A DNA stretch of 64,000 bases from Pelatocladus maniniholoensis HA4357-MV3 (GCA_019359115.1 JAHHHW010000085.1:119134-183133); one strand, 5' to 3'; numbered from the stretch's first letter, positions 44,289 to 54,085 are shown. A program made the numbers and translations. The notes: generated from the sequence alone by a model not told the origin.

Positions 44289-44371
44289 TTAAACTCTTTT
44301 CCGAAATGGAGAGCAGAAATTGTGAAGTCTACTTAAGTATTTTAACAGGTAATTAATATCTGGAGTATTTA

Positions 44372-45343
44372 ATGATTCCACTCATACTGGGTGCTGTTGC
44401 TATAGGTAGTGCGGCTTTTGGAGCGCTAAAAGGCACTGAAGGCGTTAGCAACATGAATGAGGCAAGCAAAATTGGTAAACGCGCCCAAAAGCGGCACGAG
44501 AATGCAGTCAGCGAGTTAAAAGAATACTGGGAAGGCACTAATAAGTTGGCAGAAGAGTATGGTCACTTCCAGCTAGATGTAATGATGCGTACAATTGGAC
44601 GCTTTGTCTACTTCATTGAGAGGAATATTGGTAAGGCTAAACAAAGTGAAAAGGAGTTTTTAGAAGGGCTGGATGGAATTTCAGTTCAGCAAATGAAGGA
44701 GTATAAAACTGCTGCACTAGAAGCTGAACAGTTTTTCAAAGGAGGCGTTAAAGCTGTTGGGGCTGCTGCTGCTGGATACGGGGGTGCAATGGGTCTTGCT
44801 ACCTCTGTGGGAGTAGCTAGTACGGGAACATTAATAGGAAGCCTTAGCGGTGCCGCAGCATGGAATGCGACTCTAGCATGGCTGGGTGGTGGTTCACTAG
44901 CTGCTGGTGGTGGCGGTATGGCTCTTGGTACTGTTGTACTTGGGGGTATTACGGTTGGACCTGCCTTAGCAATTGGTGGATTTGTACTTGCTAGTGAGGG
45001 AGAAAAAGCTTTAACAAAAGCGCGAGAGTACGAAGCAGAAGTCAAAATTGCCATCGCTAAAATTGATGCTACAAAAGACTTCATGCAACAAGTGAAACGG
45101 CGAATTACTGAGTTGAGAAATCTACTTGAATCTCTCAACAACTTTGCTGTTTTAGGTTTGAATGAACTTGAATCCCTGCCATCATTTAACAAAAACAGAG
45201 ATGCTAGTAAGTTTCAACAGATAGGACTTCTAGTTAAGGCACTTGCAGAAATCATGAAAACTCCTGTTTTGGATAGTGAAGGGCAGCTTAATCCTGCTAC
45301 TGCCACTATTCAAGCCAAGTACCGTACTCTTGGAGGCAATTAA
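44372..45343 (+). CDS. glycine-zipper membrane protein of a two-gene module
   Basis: 323 aa, family not named by me. Residues 3-20 are hydrophobic (LILGAVAIGSAAFGALKG). Residues 30-120 are charged helices with coiled-coil character (RAQKRHENAVSELKEYW; RFVYFIERNIGKAKQSEKEF). Residues 124-208 form a very Gly/Ala-rich hydrophobic block with GxxxG steps (GAAAAGYGGAMG; LAWLGGGSLAAGG; GGITVGPALAIGGFVLA). A second helical section follows to the end. The layout of helical arms around a glycine-zipper hairpin is that of membrane-inserting or pore-forming effectors and scaffold proteins. The gene is translationally coupled to a 130-aa partner. An ATG at 44372 is the first start. Confidence 0.75.
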   Translation: MIPLILGAVAIGSAAFGALKGTEGVSNMNEASKIGKRAQKRHENAVSELKEYWEGTNKLAEEYGHFQLDVMMRTIGRFVYFIERNIGKAKQSEKEFLEGLDGISVQQMKEYKTAALEAEQFFKGGVKAVGAAAAGYGGAMGLATSVGVASTGTLIGSLSGAAAWNATLAWLGGGSLAAGGGGMALGTVVLGGITVGPALAIGGFVLASEGEKALTKAREYEAEVKIAIAKIDATKDFMQQVKRRITELRNLLESLNNFAVLGLNELESLPSFNKNRDASKFQQIGLLVKALAEIMKTPVLDSEGQLNPATATIQAKYRTLGGN

Positions 45344-45345
45344 AA

Positions 45346-45738
45346 GTGTCAGTACAGAAAATAATCGAAAAGCTAAATCCTGCTGAATCCCTCCAGCAAA
45401 TGGTTACAGCTTACACCGATTACCTAAAGATTGTCGAACAAGAACAGACTAAGCGGCGCGAAATTGAAGCTTGGGAGAAAGAAACAATTACCAGAACTAA
45501 CGCCCAGCGAGAACTGCTGATGGCGTACCTTGATCACTCGTTTGATGAACGTGCCAAAAACTTTCGTGCTTTATTTGCTGTAGTTGATAGTGCGATCGCA
45601 TCCGGTAATAATGAGCAATTAGCCCTTGCTTTGAATTCAATTACAGAAATAGCTAAATCCAGCCCATTCAAAGACCTTGCCAATTTAACATCTGTTCGCG
45701 CTGCATTAAACGATCCAAACCACGAATGGCAATTTTGA
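45346..45738 (+). CDS. small helical partner of the glycine-zipper protein
   Basis: 130 aa with a GTG start two bases after the upstream stop codon; GGAGG inside the end of the upstream gene (45332-45336) is its ribosome site, so the two genes are translationally coupled. The protein is all helical and charged. Distinct parts are VEQEQTKRREIEAWEKETIT (residues 29-48), YLDHSFDERAKNFRALF and ASGNNEQLALALNSITEIAKSSPFKDL. It carries no membrane segment. It could be a cytosolic regulator or antitoxin-like partner of the zipper protein; this is inference from coupling only. Confidence 0.75.
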   Translation: MSVQKIIEKLNPAESLQQMVTAYTDYLKIVEQEQTKRREIEAWEKETITRTNAQRELLMAYLDHSFDERAKNFRALFAVVDSAIASGNNEQLALALNSITEIAKSSPFKDLANLTSVRAALNDPNHEWQF

Positions 45739-45836
45739 TTATGTTTTAATCCAACTGCATTCACTGTATTTTTACAGGTGACTTTTACAACAAAATTTTT
45801 GCCAGTTTAAGTAATATTGCCCTCCCTAATTCAGGT

Positions 45837-46046
45837 GTGGGTATTTTTTTTGGAGGCTCACTCAATTTATTTGGTAGAGAACGGGGAACCTATCAAAGAA
45901 TTACACGAGAGTGGTTGTACTGGTATAACGAGCAAGGACAAAGGTTGTTGACGCCAGAAGAACGCATTCAAGAAGCAGAACAACGAGTGCAAATGCTTGT
46001 GGAACATCTAAGGACCCTGGGCATAGATCCAGAGAGTATAACTTAA
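45837..46046 (+). pseudogene. C-terminal remnant of an Uma2-family (DUF820) protein
   Basis: Only 69 residues from an in-frame GTG. The sequence LFGRERGTYQRITREWLYWYNEQGQRLLTPEERI, then a Q/E/R helix and LRTLGIDPESI, is the typical C-terminal tail of Uma2-family proteins (about 200-250 aa), whose nuclease-like core is missing here. No core sequence is seen upstream. It is probably a decayed copy of this multi-copy cyanobacterial family. Confidence 0.7.
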
Positions 46047-46407
46047 ATAAACTATGAACACTTTATAAGAAGCATAAAATACAGCATCATATCAGGCAAA
46101 CTTAACGTAATTATCAAAAAATGTGATCAATCATTGTGCTGGTAAGTAATTAAATTCTAAAATTGGAACTATTTTTGAAGTTTACCTATCTAGGAATAGG
46201 ATTCATTACCTATAGACAAACCCAAATCAAGATACTTATCTGTCACCAGTAATGGTTTGCAAGCTTTCAAAAGCAATCATACAAATTAATTGTGAATTTA
46301 ATGTTTTATGAACGCTTATGATAGTCTTTACCTATTTTTGATCCCCATTTCGATAAAATGACGTGGCAGAAGCTTATAATTAGAAACCGCTTTTGACAGC
46401 GACGCCC
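46047..46407. other. 361-bp spacer upstream of the permease gene
   Basis: AT-rich, no gene, no hairpin with T-run. It must carry the promoter for the permease pair; I looked for a Zur/Fur-like palindrome and did not see one. Confidence 0.4.
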
Positions 46408-47454
46408 ATGAATCAACTTAACAATGGTTTTACTCTATTTTTGAGTCTGCTAGTCGAGGCGATGCCTTTTTTGCTGTTGGGAGTATTTTTCTCGAGTTTG
46501 CTGCTATTTTTTGTAGATGAGCGCAAATTGGTAGAGAAAATGCCCAAAAATCCTTTATTAGGTGCTTTAGTCGGTAGTATGGTCGGGTTTTTGTTTCCGG
46601 TCTGTGAATGTGGTAACGTGCCAGTCGCACGGCGCTTATTGATGCAGGGAGTACCTACATCAGTAGCAATTGGCTTTTTGCTCGCAGCACCAACAATTAA
46701 TCCGATTGTAATTTGGGCAACTTGGACAGCATTTCGCGACCAGCCAGAAATAGTAATATTACGAGTAGTGTTTTCCCTATTAATCGCCACTATTATTGGC
46801 TTTGTGTTTAGCTTTCAAGAAGACTTGACTCCCATAGTTCAACCTGCGATCGCTCGTTACTTGAAATTTAACCCACCCCCGAATCCAAACACAAAACGCC
46901 GCCTTCAACTTTTCCAAGCACAGCAGCCAGCAAATATACCCACTTTATTACAGTCTGGAACGTTTTTGTTAGGAGCAGGGCAAACTACGCGTTTAGAAGC
47001 TGCTGCTGAAGCTACAACCACAAATTCACCTCAGAGTAAACCATTAGGAGCAAAACTGCGCTTAGTATTAGAAAATACTGTGCAGGAGCTGCGGGAATTG
47101 GGAGCAATATTAGTGATTGGTAGTGCGATCGCAGCTACTATTCAAGTTCTTGCTCCTCGCGAGTTAATTCTCAGCTTGGGTTCGGGCCCAATTAGTTCAA
47201 TTACTACCATGTTGTTACTCGCAACGGTAGTGTCAATTTGCTCCACTGTTGATTCTTTTTTTGCTCTGTCTTTTGCTTCTGTTTTTACAAGTGGTTCCTT
47301 ATTGGCATTTTTGGTATTTGGACCAATGGTTGACCTTAAAGGTATAGGTTTGATGTTAACAATATTAAAACCTAGAGCAATCTTTTACCTATTTGGTCTA
47401 GCTGCATTATTAACTTTTTTGTTCACCCTGATTATTAATTTGCATTTTCTTTAA
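46408..47454 (+). CDS. UPF0718 (DUF318, YraQ-like) permease
   Basis: 348 aa from ATG 46408 (an upstream TTG at 46393 would add five residues). Eight or so membrane helices. The family mark is FPVCECGNVPVARRLLMQGVPTSVAIGFLLAAPTINP cut here into GFLFPVCECGNVPVARR and LLAAPTINPIVIWAT; the cysteines and the Asn-Pro are diagnostic. A cytoplasmic polar loop (about 155-215) divides two halves; the second half has CSTVDSFFALSF. Pairs with the TIGR03943 protein encoded 88 bp downstream, as in Bacillus YcgR/YcgQ. Substrate unknown. Confidence 0.87.
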   Translation: MNQLNNGFTLFLSLLVEAMPFLLLGVFFSSLLLFFVDERKLVEKMPKNPLLGALVGSMVGFLFPVCECGNVPVARRLLMQGVPTSVAIGFLLAAPTINPIVIWATWTAFRDQPEIVILRVVFSLLIATIIGFVFSFQEDLTPIVQPAIARYLKFNPPPNPNTKRRLQLFQAQQPANIPTLLQSGTFLLGAGQTTRLEAAAEATTTNSPQSKPLGAKLRLVLENTVQELRELGAILVIGSAIAATIQVLAPRELILSLGSGPISSITTMLLLATVVSICSTVDSFFALSFASVFTSGSLLAFLVFGPMVDLKGIGLMLTILKPRAIFYLFGLAALLTFLFTLIINLHFL

Positions 47455-47542
47455 AAATTTAGTTCATAGTCTAAAGCCAATAGTCTAAAGCAATGACTAT
47501 TGCGTACTAATTCTCAAATTTTGGCTCTTGACTAAATAAGTA

Positions 47543-48316
47543 ATGACTCAAAATCCAAACCGTAGAAATAGAATTCAAAAAAAATTACTCCCCTGGCTTG
47601 ATGTATTAGCAATTACAGCTTGGGGAATTTTGCTGTTGAAATATTGGTTGACTGACAAGCTTAATTTGTTAATTCATCCGAATTATTTTGGATTAGTTGT
47701 GGTGGCTGCATTCTGCTTGTTAATTGTCGGTTTTTTCAAAGCCAAAGAACTTTTGCAACGGCGTCGTTATGAAATGACTGGTAACATGCAACATATCAGT
47801 TTATTTCCGCCTGGATGGGGTAGTACTTTACTGTTAGTAGCAGCCATCTTGGGACTGACCTTTACACCACAAGTATTTGCTAGTGACAAAGCACTACAAC
47901 GAGATTTCAGTGAATTATTAGGTTCTACACGCGTCAAACCACAAGCATTCCGCACCTCTGTTGCTCCTGAAGAGCGATCGCTCGTAGACTGGGTACGTAT
48001 GCTTAACGTCTATCCAGAACCAGATAGATATCAAGGTAATAAAGTCAAGGTACAGGGATTTGTTATCCATCCGCCAGACCTCGAAAAAGAATATATCTTT
48101 TTAGCGCGTTTTGTTTTGACTTGCTGCGCCGCCGATGCTTATCCTGTAGGATTACCAGTCAAATTAAAAGAAACTCGCGATCAATACCCAGCAGATACCT
48201 GGTTAGAAGTAGAGGGAGAAATGACCACCGAAACAATAGCAGATAAACGTCAACTTACCATTGCAGCCAGTTCCTTGAAAAAAATTCCTCAACCAAAAAA
48301 TCCCTATAGTTATTAG
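47543..48316 (+). CDS. TIGR03943-family partner of the UPF0718 permease
   Basis: 257 aa. Two N-terminal membrane helices (LDVLAITAWGILLLKYWL; YFGLVVVAAFCLLIVGFF) and a third at residues 93-112. The C-terminal soluble domain contains VKVQGFVIHPPD, FLARFVLTCCAADAYPVGLPV and WLEVEGEM. The pair CC and the OB-like ending are typical of the family. Usually encoded next to a UPF0718 permease, as here. The domain after the membrane part probably faces outward. Confidence 0.85.
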   Translation: MTQNPNRRNRIQKKLLPWLDVLAITAWGILLLKYWLTDKLNLLIHPNYFGLVVVAAFCLLIVGFFKAKELLQRRRYEMTGNMQHISLFPPGWGSTLLLVAAILGLTFTPQVFASDKALQRDFSELLGSTRVKPQAFRTSVAPEERSLVDWVRMLNVYPEPDRYQGNKVKVQGFVIHPPDLEKEYIFLARFVLTCCAADAYPVGLPVKLKETRDQYPADTWLEVEGEMTTETIADKRQLTIAASSLKKIPQPKNPYSY

Positions 48317-48409
48317 TCATTTGTCTTACTCTACGAGAAACCGCTAAAGCGTCTATGTCATTTGTGAGTGACTTAATGACCAATGACTAATGACCAATGA
48401 CTAATGACC

Positions 48410-49951
48410 ATGAAAAAAAATTTTTTCCAACCCTTAGATCGCATTGCGATCGCCTTAATGTTACTGCTCATTTTAATAATTGGGCTAATCATATCCCAAG
48501 GTGATGTAGTCAGAGTTCGTGTCCGAGAATTTACTTGGAAACACTTACAAAGTGAGGAAAAAGATATATCTTTGACTAATCTCACCAACCAAAATCAAAA
48601 AATTGGGGCAGAATACAAAGCCTTTATCCTCAGTTTTAGTCGTCCCATGGATACGAAAAGTGTAGAGGAAAATTTGAAAATAGAGCCTCCCTTAGCAGGT
48701 ACATTCAGTTGGGCGGGGCGACGCATGGGTTACAGTTTTATTACACCAGCACCCTATGGAACAACTTACAAAGTGAAGTTAGAGGGAGCAAAAGATAAAT
48801 TCGCTAGCCAAGAAAAAACTAATAAAGTCATACAACCATTTCAAACAACATTTAGCACACGCGATCGCGTAATTCTTTATATCGGCGCTAGTAATGAAGA
48901 CCAAGGAAGATTAGTTCTTTACAACTTAACCGAAGAACAAAAAAAGATACTTACTCCCAAAGACCTTATAATTACCGACTTTAAGCCATTTCCAGATGGG
49001 CAAAAAATATTATTTGCTGCTCGCCCCGCAAATAGTCAAGACTTACTATCAGCGCAATTGTATATAGTCACAACCGGTTTTAATGCACCTTATGAAAAAA
49101 CAGCAGAAGCAGCAGCTAAAGTAGACTTGCTTCTAGACAACAAAGAATATCAAAACTTGAAATTTGATGTATCGCCTGATGGACAAACCATTGTTGTCCA
49201 AAGAGGGAAGAAAGACAATCCTGGCGACTTTGGGCTGTGGTTTATGCCAGTTAACAGTGATAGTTCTGGTCAACAAACACCTCCTCAACGCTTGCAAAGT
49301 CAACCGGGAGGAGATTTTATGATTACACCCGATAGTAAAGCTGTAGCGCTTGCTCAAGGACAAGGAACAGCTATTTTACCCCTACAAAAAGATGGTACTA
49401 AACCCCTAGATTTTTTCCCACAATTTGGTTTAGTACAAGCCTTCTCTGTAGACGGTTCACAAGCAGCAATGGTTAAGTTTAATACAGACTATACACGAGA
49501 CTTGTTTTTAGTCACCAACCAGGGCGTTCAGAAAAAACTCCTATCCACCACAGGTTCGATAGTTAATTGTCAATTTGATACTGCGTCCCCAACGCTTTAC
49601 TGCTTGCTAACACAGCTATTACCAGGGGAATCTTATCAAGAACAACCATATCTAATTGCCATTGATCTCAAAACAGGGGAACAGAAACCATTATTGGTGC
49701 TACCTCCGGATCAACGAAATATACAAATGAGTTTATCTCCTGATGGTTTGGGTTTATTATTTGACCAGATCCAGACAAACCCAAACCCACCAATAAATGC
49801 ACCTTTGTTGACAACTGATGATGGAGAGGCGATCGCTACTAGCAACTTGTGGTTAATGCCATTATTACCAATAGCTGATGCCCAGGACAATGCAGACCTT
49901 AAACCAGAACAACTACCGTTAACAGGATTTTATCCTCGTTGGTTGCCTTGA
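48410..49951 (+). CDS. membrane-anchored Ig-like (Big_5) plus beta-propeller protein
   Basis: 513 aa from ATG 48410; an ATG two codons upstream lies within heptamer repeats (ACTAATGACC). One membrane helix at 13-31 anchors it. Residues 65-155 are an SbsA-type Ig-like domain (FILSFSRPMDTKSVEENLKI, TYKVKLEGAKD, FQTTFST). The rest is TolB-like beta-propeller: FKPFPDGQKILFAA, FDVSPDGQTIVVQR, MITPDSKAVALAQG and MSLSPDGLGLLFDQ mark the blades. Probably located on the outer face of the plasma membrane. Role unknown. Confidence 0.8.
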   Translation: MKKNFFQPLDRIAIALMLLLILIIGLIISQGDVVRVRVREFTWKHLQSEEKDISLTNLTNQNQKIGAEYKAFILSFSRPMDTKSVEENLKIEPPLAGTFSWAGRRMGYSFITPAPYGTTYKVKLEGAKDKFASQEKTNKVIQPFQTTFSTRDRVILYIGASNEDQGRLVLYNLTEEQKKILTPKDLIITDFKPFPDGQKILFAARPANSQDLLSAQLYIVTTGFNAPYEKTAEAAAKVDLLLDNKEYQNLKFDVSPDGQTIVVQRGKKDNPGDFGLWFMPVNSDSSGQQTPPQRLQSQPGGDFMITPDSKAVALAQGQGTAILPLQKDGTKPLDFFPQFGLVQAFSVDGSQAAMVKFNTDYTRDLFLVTNQGVQKKLLSTTGSIVNCQFDTASPTLYCLLTQLLPGESYQEQPYLIAIDLKTGEQKPLLVLPPDQRNIQMSLSPDGLGLLFDQIQTNPNPPINAPLLTTDDGEAIATSNLWLMPLLPIADAQDNADLKPEQLPLTGFYPRWLP

Positions 49952-50168
49952 TTGAGATAAGTCGGGTGGGGAGGAAAAGTTATTGCTTGTTAATTTTTGA
50001 ACAACTTCGCACTGTAGGGTAGCAAAAAGTTATAACAAAATAATCACGAATGATTCTCCTTGGGTAGGTGACAAACTTGCCGAATGGAGTAGATTTTGAT
50101 AAGACAGCATTGATACGTAATGCGATCGCAGTCACCAATCATAAGTTTAAGCTGGTGGGTGAAAAGTA

Positions 50169-51725
50169 ATGAATGAAGCAGACACCCCAAACAACGGGGC
50201 TTTTAATGAACCCCAAAATCCTGCTAATGCGCCACAACCGCAACAAGCAAGTTGTCCTTTTTATTCTGTTTTACCTCTCGAAAACAGAACAATTTCGCAA
50301 TTGCCATTGTTAGCCCCGGCGCCAGAAGATCAGGAGTATCAGGAAGATGCATCTTGTCAAGACTCAATGACAGAAACGAACCAACAGATAGAGCAAACAA
50401 GTAATTCTGAATACGTATTAGAGTTAAATCAGCAACAACTAGAGGAGTTAAAACCTGAGCTAGATTGGGTTGCGGAGCCTGAAAAAGAAAAACTAGCACT
50501 GGTTGACTCTGAATTTAAGCAACTGTTGATATTAAATGAAGAACTGCGTTCTGCCAACAATCATTTATATGAACAAGTAGAAGGTTTAAAAACTGCCTTG
50601 TCTGAGTCCCAAGGGGCTGTACAATGGCAGCAAAAGCGTTCTGCTGTTGCAGAATCTATGCTTAACCAACAGACTCAAGAGCTAAATGCTGCTCAAGAAC
50701 AGATAAAATCCCTATATCAACAGTTGGAAACTGCACTACAAACAGTGCAAACTCAAGAAACTGTTATAGAGAACTATAAGGCACAGTTAGAAATTAACCA
50801 ACAACGTCTTGCCCTACTAGAGCGGGAATGTACCTTACTTCAAACTAAATATAACGAACAGTCCCACCAGCTACTGCAATCAGAAAATCTGTCTCGAGAA
50901 TTGCGTACTCGCTTAATGCGGCAACAACGCCAAACCTTACAATTTAAAGCAGCTTTAGAAAAATGTCTGGAAACACCAGTTCCTAGCTATGATTCTACAG
51001 AAACTCATACTAATACCAATAATGTAGGTAATAAGCAAGCTAGAAATTATCAGCGAACTCATTCTTTACTTCCCAACCAGCAACCAATTCAACCCTGGTC
51101 AGCAGAAGAAACAGATAATTTCTGGGTAGGATCTTCTTACTCAAACTCATATCCATCGGATAACTCCACTTCTAGCCAATTATCGACTGCTGATACTTCA
51201 TCTCAAGAAAGCACATTGACTTCAGAGCAAACAACTATCGAGCCAGAACCAGAAATTGATGATGAAACAGTATCACAAACAATTTCATCTTCAGACTGCT
51301 TAAGCTTAGATGAGCAAGTCGATAACTTAATTCAATTGTTTTTTGCTGCTCAAACTACATCTGTATCACCACCACCATTGCTTGAAAACGATCCAGAAGA
51401 TATGGAAGAGGCAAAAAATGATGATCAAACTGTGACACCCATTTGGGAAACAGTAGCTACTCCAGTTGAGGATATAGAGGATACAGAGGATACAGAGGAT
51501 ACAGAGAATACAAAAGAACCAATAATTGTCATTTCACCCAGTGCTGACACAGATTCTGAGGAAAATGAGGATTTATGGTTTGATATGTCACCATTACCCC
51601 CTTCTTTACCAGAATCTGATGAGTCTGACAAATCGCCCTCACCCGTAGTTTATCCCGAACGACCACCTAAAGGGCGAAAGTCTTTAGCATCTGTAGAATT
51701 ACCGAATTTTCGCCCTAATAAGTAA
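50169..51725 (+). CDS. coiled-coil protein with acidic tandem repeat, unrecognised
   Basis: 518 aa, soluble. Residues 1-80 are P/Q/N-rich. Residues about 110-275 are a long coiled coil (LILNEELRSANNHLYEQVEGL through RELRTRLMRQQRQTLQFKAALEKCLE). After that the chain is S/T/E/D-rich and probably disordered. Near residue 435 a 9-bp DNA repeat (GATACAGAG, 51470-51515) gives EDTEDTEDTENT. A weakly conserved core FNPR-like end (PERPPKGRKSLASVELPNF) closes it. No family recognised; such proteins are common in filamentous cyanobacteria. The PERPPKGRKSLASVELPNFRP end looks like a conserved short linear motif. Confidence 0.7.
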   Translation: MNEADTPNNGAFNEPQNPANAPQPQQASCPFYSVLPLENRTISQLPLLAPAPEDQEYQEDASCQDSMTETNQQIEQTSNSEYVLELNQQQLEELKPELDWVAEPEKEKLALVDSEFKQLLILNEELRSANNHLYEQVEGLKTALSESQGAVQWQQKRSAVAESMLNQQTQELNAAQEQIKSLYQQLETALQTVQTQETVIENYKAQLEINQQRLALLERECTLLQTKYNEQSHQLLQSENLSRELRTRLMRQQRQTLQFKAALEKCLETPVPSYDSTETHTNTNNVGNKQARNYQRTHSLLPNQQPIQPWSAEETDNFWVGSSYSNSYPSDNSTSSQLSTADTSSQESTLTSEQTTIEPEPEIDDETVSQTISSSDCLSLDEQVDNLIQLFFAAQTTSVSPPPLLENDPEDMEEAKNDDQTVTPIWETVATPVEDIEDTEDTEDTENTKEPIIVISPSADTDSEENEDLWFDMSPLPPSLPESDESDKSPSPVVYPERPPKGRKSLASVELPNFRPNK

Positions 51726-51760
51726 TTAATGGTCAATGGTCATTTGTAAAAAAATCTTGA

Positions 51761-53923
51761 CTATTGACCATCGACTATGGACTCTTGAGTATGGACTCTG
51801 GACTCTTGAGTATGTACTCTTGACTCTTGAGTCCGAACTTTTGGTTTTCCTTTACCTGTGGTTAATGCATAGCTGATAGCTGATAGCTGTAACCACAATG
51901 CTGGAGAGCGATTTTCTAACCATTGACTATTGCGGTGTAGAAAAATTGGTAGCCATCCACTAAGTAAAGCACTGATGAGGCTATGACGAAGAAAGTCAAA
52001 ATAATTTCCTAACCAACGCCATAAATCTTTAGCACCAGCCAATTCCCAAATCCACAACAGCAATGCTGGGTTTTTCCTAGCTGCTTTTAGTGCTAACCGA
52101 TTAAAAGTAAGCAAATTGAATCTATCTTTGATAAAGTCATCTGCTACTTCTAGGGGTTCGTCTGCTAAAAGACCAAAGAAGTTATTCAGCATAGTGTTTA
52201 TGCGCTCTGGTGGTAAAAATTTACCAGTAGGAACCATCATCCCTTTGGAAAACATCCAAGTCACAGCAATATTATTTTGAAAAGCACGAATTTGGTTCAA
52301 GTGTCGAGAAGAAAGTAAATCGTGTTTGAGGGCGATATCTAAAAGAGTAGTGAGGCGTTCTAGGTTCCGAACCAAAGAACCAAATCCTGTGAAAACTAAA
52401 GGTGACTGGAGAGATGCAGCATCACCAATAGCGATTAATCGATCAAATGCTATGGTGCGATCGCTACTCCCCACACTAAAATGCCCTGGTATATAACCAA
52501 AGGTCGGCTTTTTCCAGACTAGCTTGTCCATGTCGCAGCGCCGATATTCTGGCAAAATTGTGAAAAAGTCCTCATACATTTCCAGTAATGAACCGGGATT
52601 TTGGGCATTGACTTGGTGATAATGAAATAAATAAATTGCTAATTCTTCGTCTGTACCGGGAAATAATTCCCAAATTAACTGTCTTCCCCGCGAAATATCG
52701 CCGTGACTATTAAGCACATCTCCATACTGACAATCCCATACTCCCGGTTCAAATCCCCGCTCAATCACAGCTCCTACCGTCGGACAAACACTTTCAAACG
52801 CACGATAGCCATTTAACTGCCAAGCAATTGGTGATGCTGTTCCCATAGCATCTAATATCACTCTTGCGCTTGCTTGCTTGTCTATTTGATTACTTAAGTC
52901 TTTAACTGTAACAACAATTTCTGATGTATAAATATCAGCTTTGATAAACTCTGTTTCATCCCAGATTTCACCACCAGCCGCAAGCAGCTTTTGTCCACAT
53001 AGTTGGAGCAATTTCTCAGAATCTAACCCTAAATTTAGGACTGTGGGAGTATGCAAAATTGGTGCTTTTAATGGTTTGGGAACATAAGCATCAAAAAATT
53101 TATTAAATCCGTCTTGATACTCACGGGCAATAATGAATTCTACTTCACTGGATGTCAACAAACCTAAATTAATCAAGCTTTGAATTTCATCACGAGAAAT
53201 ATTCCATTCCCGGTTCATGCGCCCAAAACGTAACCGTTCTACCAACAGCACTTTGTAGCCTAATTTTGCCATCACAGCCGCATGAATAACACCAAGCGCA
53301 CCGCCAATGTAGATCAGGTCATATTGGGGATTGGGGATCGAGGAACGGGGATCGGGGGGAGATAACAAAAAAGTTTCCCCTTGTCTGGCTTGTCTGGCTT
53401 GTTCCCACTTCTGATGAGCAAATATCACTTGACGTGGTTTCTGGGGATTACGTACACCTTGACGCCAGCGTTGCTCCCACCAGTACACTCGTTTCAGGTC
53501 ATATTCGCCGTTAGGCATTTTTTGAAAATATTTGACAGTAAGAGGATAATGAGGGGCTAGTGCTTCAAAAATCGATTGCTGGGATAAATCTATTGTCGGT
53601 GGTTCTGGATATTGATGGGGAAAGTGGCTTCTGATTCCAGTTGTCAGGGTTTTGAGAATTTGTTTTTCTTGAGGAAAGACTTGATCTGACCACCGGAACA
53701 CCTTCAGGTAAGTAGTCCGTTGTACTGACCAAACAAAAACGGAAAGTTCGCTGAAGTTTTCCGGAATACTTCTGCTATCATCTGTATTTCCTATCATTCT
53801 CAGGCGTAAACCATCCGGTGTTAGCACTTTTTGCCCAATTCCTGCTTCAAAGTCAGTTTGTAACCATTTGCATACTGCTGATGTGTCCGGTGTGGGTATT
53901 TCTATGTAAAGTGTCTCTTTCAT
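51761..53923 (-). CDS. CruA/CruP-family flavoprotein (lycopene cyclase-like)
   Basis: 720 aa. An N-terminal 185-residue domain of unknown role precedes the FAD-binding motif DLIYIGGALGVIHAAVMAKLG (202-222). NREWNISRDEIQSLINLGLL and the following FIIAREY are characteristic of CruA/CruP proteins. LIAIGDAASLQSPLVFTGFGSL is the second FAD motif. CruA cyclises lycopene, CruP affects carotenoid epoxide levels; which of the two this is cannot be told. Residues 186-200 (LLSPPDPRSSIPNPQ) and 696-720 (RTQES/HTQES units) are encoded by STRR-type DNA, the latter as an added tail. Confidence 0.78.
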   Translation of the reverse strand: MKETLYIEIPTPDTSAVCKWLQTDFEAGIGQKVLTPDGLRLRMIGNTDDSRSIPENFSELSVFVWSVQRTTYLKVFRWSDQVFPQEKQILKTLTTGIRSHFPHQYPEPPTIDLSQQSIFEALAPHYPLTVKYFQKMPNGEYDLKRVYWWEQRWRQGVRNPQKPRQVIFAHQKWEQARQARQGETFLLSPPDPRSSIPNPQYDLIYIGGALGVIHAAVMAKLGYKVLLVERLRFGRMNREWNISRDEIQSLINLGLLTSSEVEFIIAREYQDGFNKFFDAYVPKPLKAPILHTPTVLNLGLDSEKLLQLCGQKLLAAGGEIWDETEFIKADIYTSEIVVTVKDLSNQIDKQASARVILDAMGTASPIAWQLNGYRAFESVCPTVGAVIERGFEPGVWDCQYGDVLNSHGDISRGRQLIWELFPGTDEELAIYLFHYHQVNAQNPGSLLEMYEDFFTILPEYRRCDMDKLVWKKPTFGYIPGHFSVGSSDRTIAFDRLIAIGDAASLQSPLVFTGFGSLVRNLERLTTLLDIALKHDLLSSRHLNQIRAFQNNIAVTWMFSKGMMVPTGKFLPPERINTMLNNFFGLLADEPLEVADDFIKDRFNLLTFNRLALKAARKNPALLLWIWELAGAKDLWRWLGNYFDFLRHSLISALLSGWLPIFLHRNSQWLENRSPALWLQLSAISYALTTGKGKPKVRTQESRVHTQESRVHTQESIVDGQ
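51764..51838. repeat. heptamer array translated as the C-terminus of the CruA/CruP-like protein
   Basis: GGACTCTTGAGTAT-type units of 7 and 14 bases. Read on the minus strand they give repeated (R/H)TQES(R/I)V. The same units (ACTCTTGACTATGG) fill the spacer before thiO-thiG at 57484. Confidence 0.8.
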
Positions 53924-54085
53924 TCTTTGTCAAGTCTCCAGTTAATAATATGTACTAAGATGGTTTCCAAACAAGGGTGATTTACGGTATGATCCGCCCT
54001 ATCTTGTTGAATAAAAATTCAATAAAGAAATTTTAAAAGTTTGTCAAAATTTTTGTTCATTCTCTATTTCATTAAACCTTACGCC

